Source of the DNA: an uncultured Spirochaetia bacterium
GTDB taxonomy: Bacteria > Spirochaetota > UBA6919
DNA: 6,718 nt
Reading direction: 5' to 3'
Assembly (NCBI GenBank): GCA_913053665.1
Contig: CAJXGR010000177.1
Coordinates: 1 to 6,718, forward strand
The number at the start of each line of letters is the position of its first letter. Position 1 is the first letter of the stretch. Positions 5,800-6,718 of this stretch are shown one piece after another. The position numbers were made by a program, and so were the translations under genes. Below the pieces are notes generated by a model, which had not been told where the DNA came from, did not search any database, and saw only the letters and a list, made by a program, of their open reading frames with translations.

Positions 5800-5806
5800 A
5801 GTTATA
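5790..5806. promoter_or_regulatory. Perfect dyad at the cbiD stop codon
   Basis: TATAACTT-G-AAGTTATA is a 17-bp inverted repeat with 8-nt arms around a single central base; the cbiD TGA lies inside it. A 1-nt centre favours a protein-binding dyad over an RNA hairpin, though a hairpin with a shorter stem could form. The 10-mer TTATACTGTT (5802-5811) overlaps its right end and also occurs before cbiD (4597-4606). Confidence 0.35.
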
Positions 5807-5839
5807 CTGTTTTAAGGAATGAATATTTTAGGATAAAAC

Positions 5840-6718
5840 ATGCTAACTATTGCCGGAAGCGGCATGACAGACTATTCCGTGAAAGAATTGGCTGATAGAA
5901 TAGACTTTAAGAGCTTTGATTTTATCTTTACTGATAAGAATTATCTATCTAATAAAGAAAATGAAAAGTATTGGTCTATTGACTCAAAGAAGATTATAAC
6001 CGGATCCTTCTCCGATATCCTCGGAGGGATCATTGAATCACTGAAAGTAGATAGAACTATAAGACTACTTTACGTAGTGACAGGGAATCCCATGTTCTAT
6101 TCAGGGGCAACCGTTTTATTAGACAGGATAATACAATCAATCGACGGTTTTAAGGTAGATTCAGACGTAGAAATTATAGGCAACGAATCCTGTAAAGATT
6201 ATTTGATAAGGAAATTGGCTTTAGCAGAACAAGATATAGATGTTGTCAGCCTCCACGGACGAAAGAGTATCGACTTAAGTCGTTTTCTGATCAAAAGACA
6301 CACGCTGGTACTGTCTGACAAGTTTACTCTAGCCAAACTCAGGGAAATGCTCCTTTATATGGATCCCCATCAATACACTGTTACTCTCGCATCGAAACTG
6401 GGATATATGGATGAATCCATTGAAATAATAGATATTGATGATTTTTTAGTGTCTCATACTGATATTGATCCCTATATGCCTTATGTCCTCTTGATTGAAA
6501 GGAAGTTTGACCTTAGAGACCTTATGTCAAAGGAGTCTGAGTTTCAGAAAGACTCAGGTATGATCACTAAATCCTATAAACGTCATTTGAGCCTTCAGGA
6601 ACTGAATCTAAAAGCTAATTTGCTCATGTGGGACATTGGTGGGGGAAGTGGATCTGTTGGAATCGATGGCTATAAAACCTATCGCATTAGAGTAGCATTC
6701 TTTGAACTTAAGTCAAAG
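5840..6718 (+). CDS. cbiET: CbiE-CbiT fusion, precorrin-6Y (de)methylase, cut by the window end
   Basis: The frame runs 293 codons to the window edge with no stop. The N-terminal part (about 1-215) is CbiE, a tetrapyrrole methylase: MLTIAGSGMTDYSVKELADR at the start (family pattern (V/I)-x-(I/V)-x-G-x-G), YVVTGNPMFYSGA (78-90; family GDPxFYG), and a DVVSLHGR stretch (134-141) typical of these enzymes. From about 238 it is CbiT: MITKSYKRHLSLQELNLKAN, then MWDIGGGSGSVGID (263-276), the SAM-binding motif I. CbiE methylates C-5 of the corrin ring; CbiT methylates C-15 and decarboxylates the C-12 side chain. The fused form matches CobL-type architecture. AGGA at 5830-5833 lies 6 nt before the ATG. 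The CbiT domain is incomplete only because the window ends. Like cbiD, it looks AT-rich. Within motif I the usual GAG(S/T)G is GGGSG here. Confidence 0.9.
   Translation, partial: MLTIAGSGMTDYSVKELADRIDFKSFDFIFTDKNYLSNKENEKYWSIDSKKIITGSFSDILGGIIESLKVDRTIRLLYVVTGNPMFYSGATVLLDRIIQSIDGFKVDSDVEIIGNESCKDYLIRKLALAEQDIDVVSLHGRKSIDLSRFLIKRHTLVLSDKFTLAKLREMLLYMDPHQYTVTLASKLGYMDESIEIIDIDDFLVSHTDIDPYMPYVLLIERKFDLRDLMSKESEFQKDSGMITKSYKRHLSLQELNLKANLLMWDIGGGSGSVGIDGYKTYRIRVAFFELKSK

Overview
The window reads as a decayed accessory stretch between a surface-type repeat protein and two cobalamin-biosynthesis genes. A class A penicillin-binding protein of the PBP1C type points to a Gram-negative bacterium. 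CbiD and a CbiE-CbiT fusion indicate a corrin route using anaerobic-type CbiD chemistry. The VapB-like C-terminus (GAEQHDHYIYGTPKR) and the small coiled-coil/membrane protein recall genes I associate with Leptospira-like spirochaetes and Desulfobacterota-like bacteria, but the sequence does not fix the taxon. The genetic code looks standard.

Layout. Positions 1-450 (+) hold the C-terminal end of a YVTN-type beta-propeller protein. Positions 451-1910 form a toxin-antitoxin graveyard: a 30-codon remnant of a membrane-protein gene (521-613, -), an intact short VapB-like antitoxin (663-824, +), a VapC/PIN toxin gene broken by an in-frame TAA (821-1237, +), a convergent hicB with an in-frame TGA (1307-1513, -) followed by a stub resembling the start of hicA (about 1245-1304, -), and an intact coiled-coil/transmembrane gene (1627-1896, -). 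The 3' end of that last gene is almost identical to the remnant at 521-613, so both toxin-antitoxin loci lie between two direct repeats about 1.1 kb apart. Positions 2005-4349 (-) are pbpC, complete in content but with a one-base frame break near 2485. The break coincides with a GGGAAAA heptamer and an adjacent 9-bp inverted repeat. Positions 4350-4611 are mostly non-coding and carry a REP-like palindrome headed by GTAG. Positions 4612-5799 (+) are cbiD, and 5840 to the window end (+) is cbiE-cbiT, cut off inside the CbiT SAM-binding region.

Function. CbiD and CbiET act in the same corrin-ring methylation segment and probably form an operon. They look much more AT-rich than pbpC, and the REP-like element lies at that compositional boundary. 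The toxin-antitoxin part appears to be losing toxin function: VapB stays open while VapC, HicA and HicB are all damaged. I did not find a convincing new multi-gene system. The best items for a second look are the pbpC frame break, the repeat-flanked toxin-antitoxin block, and the short regulatory dyads.
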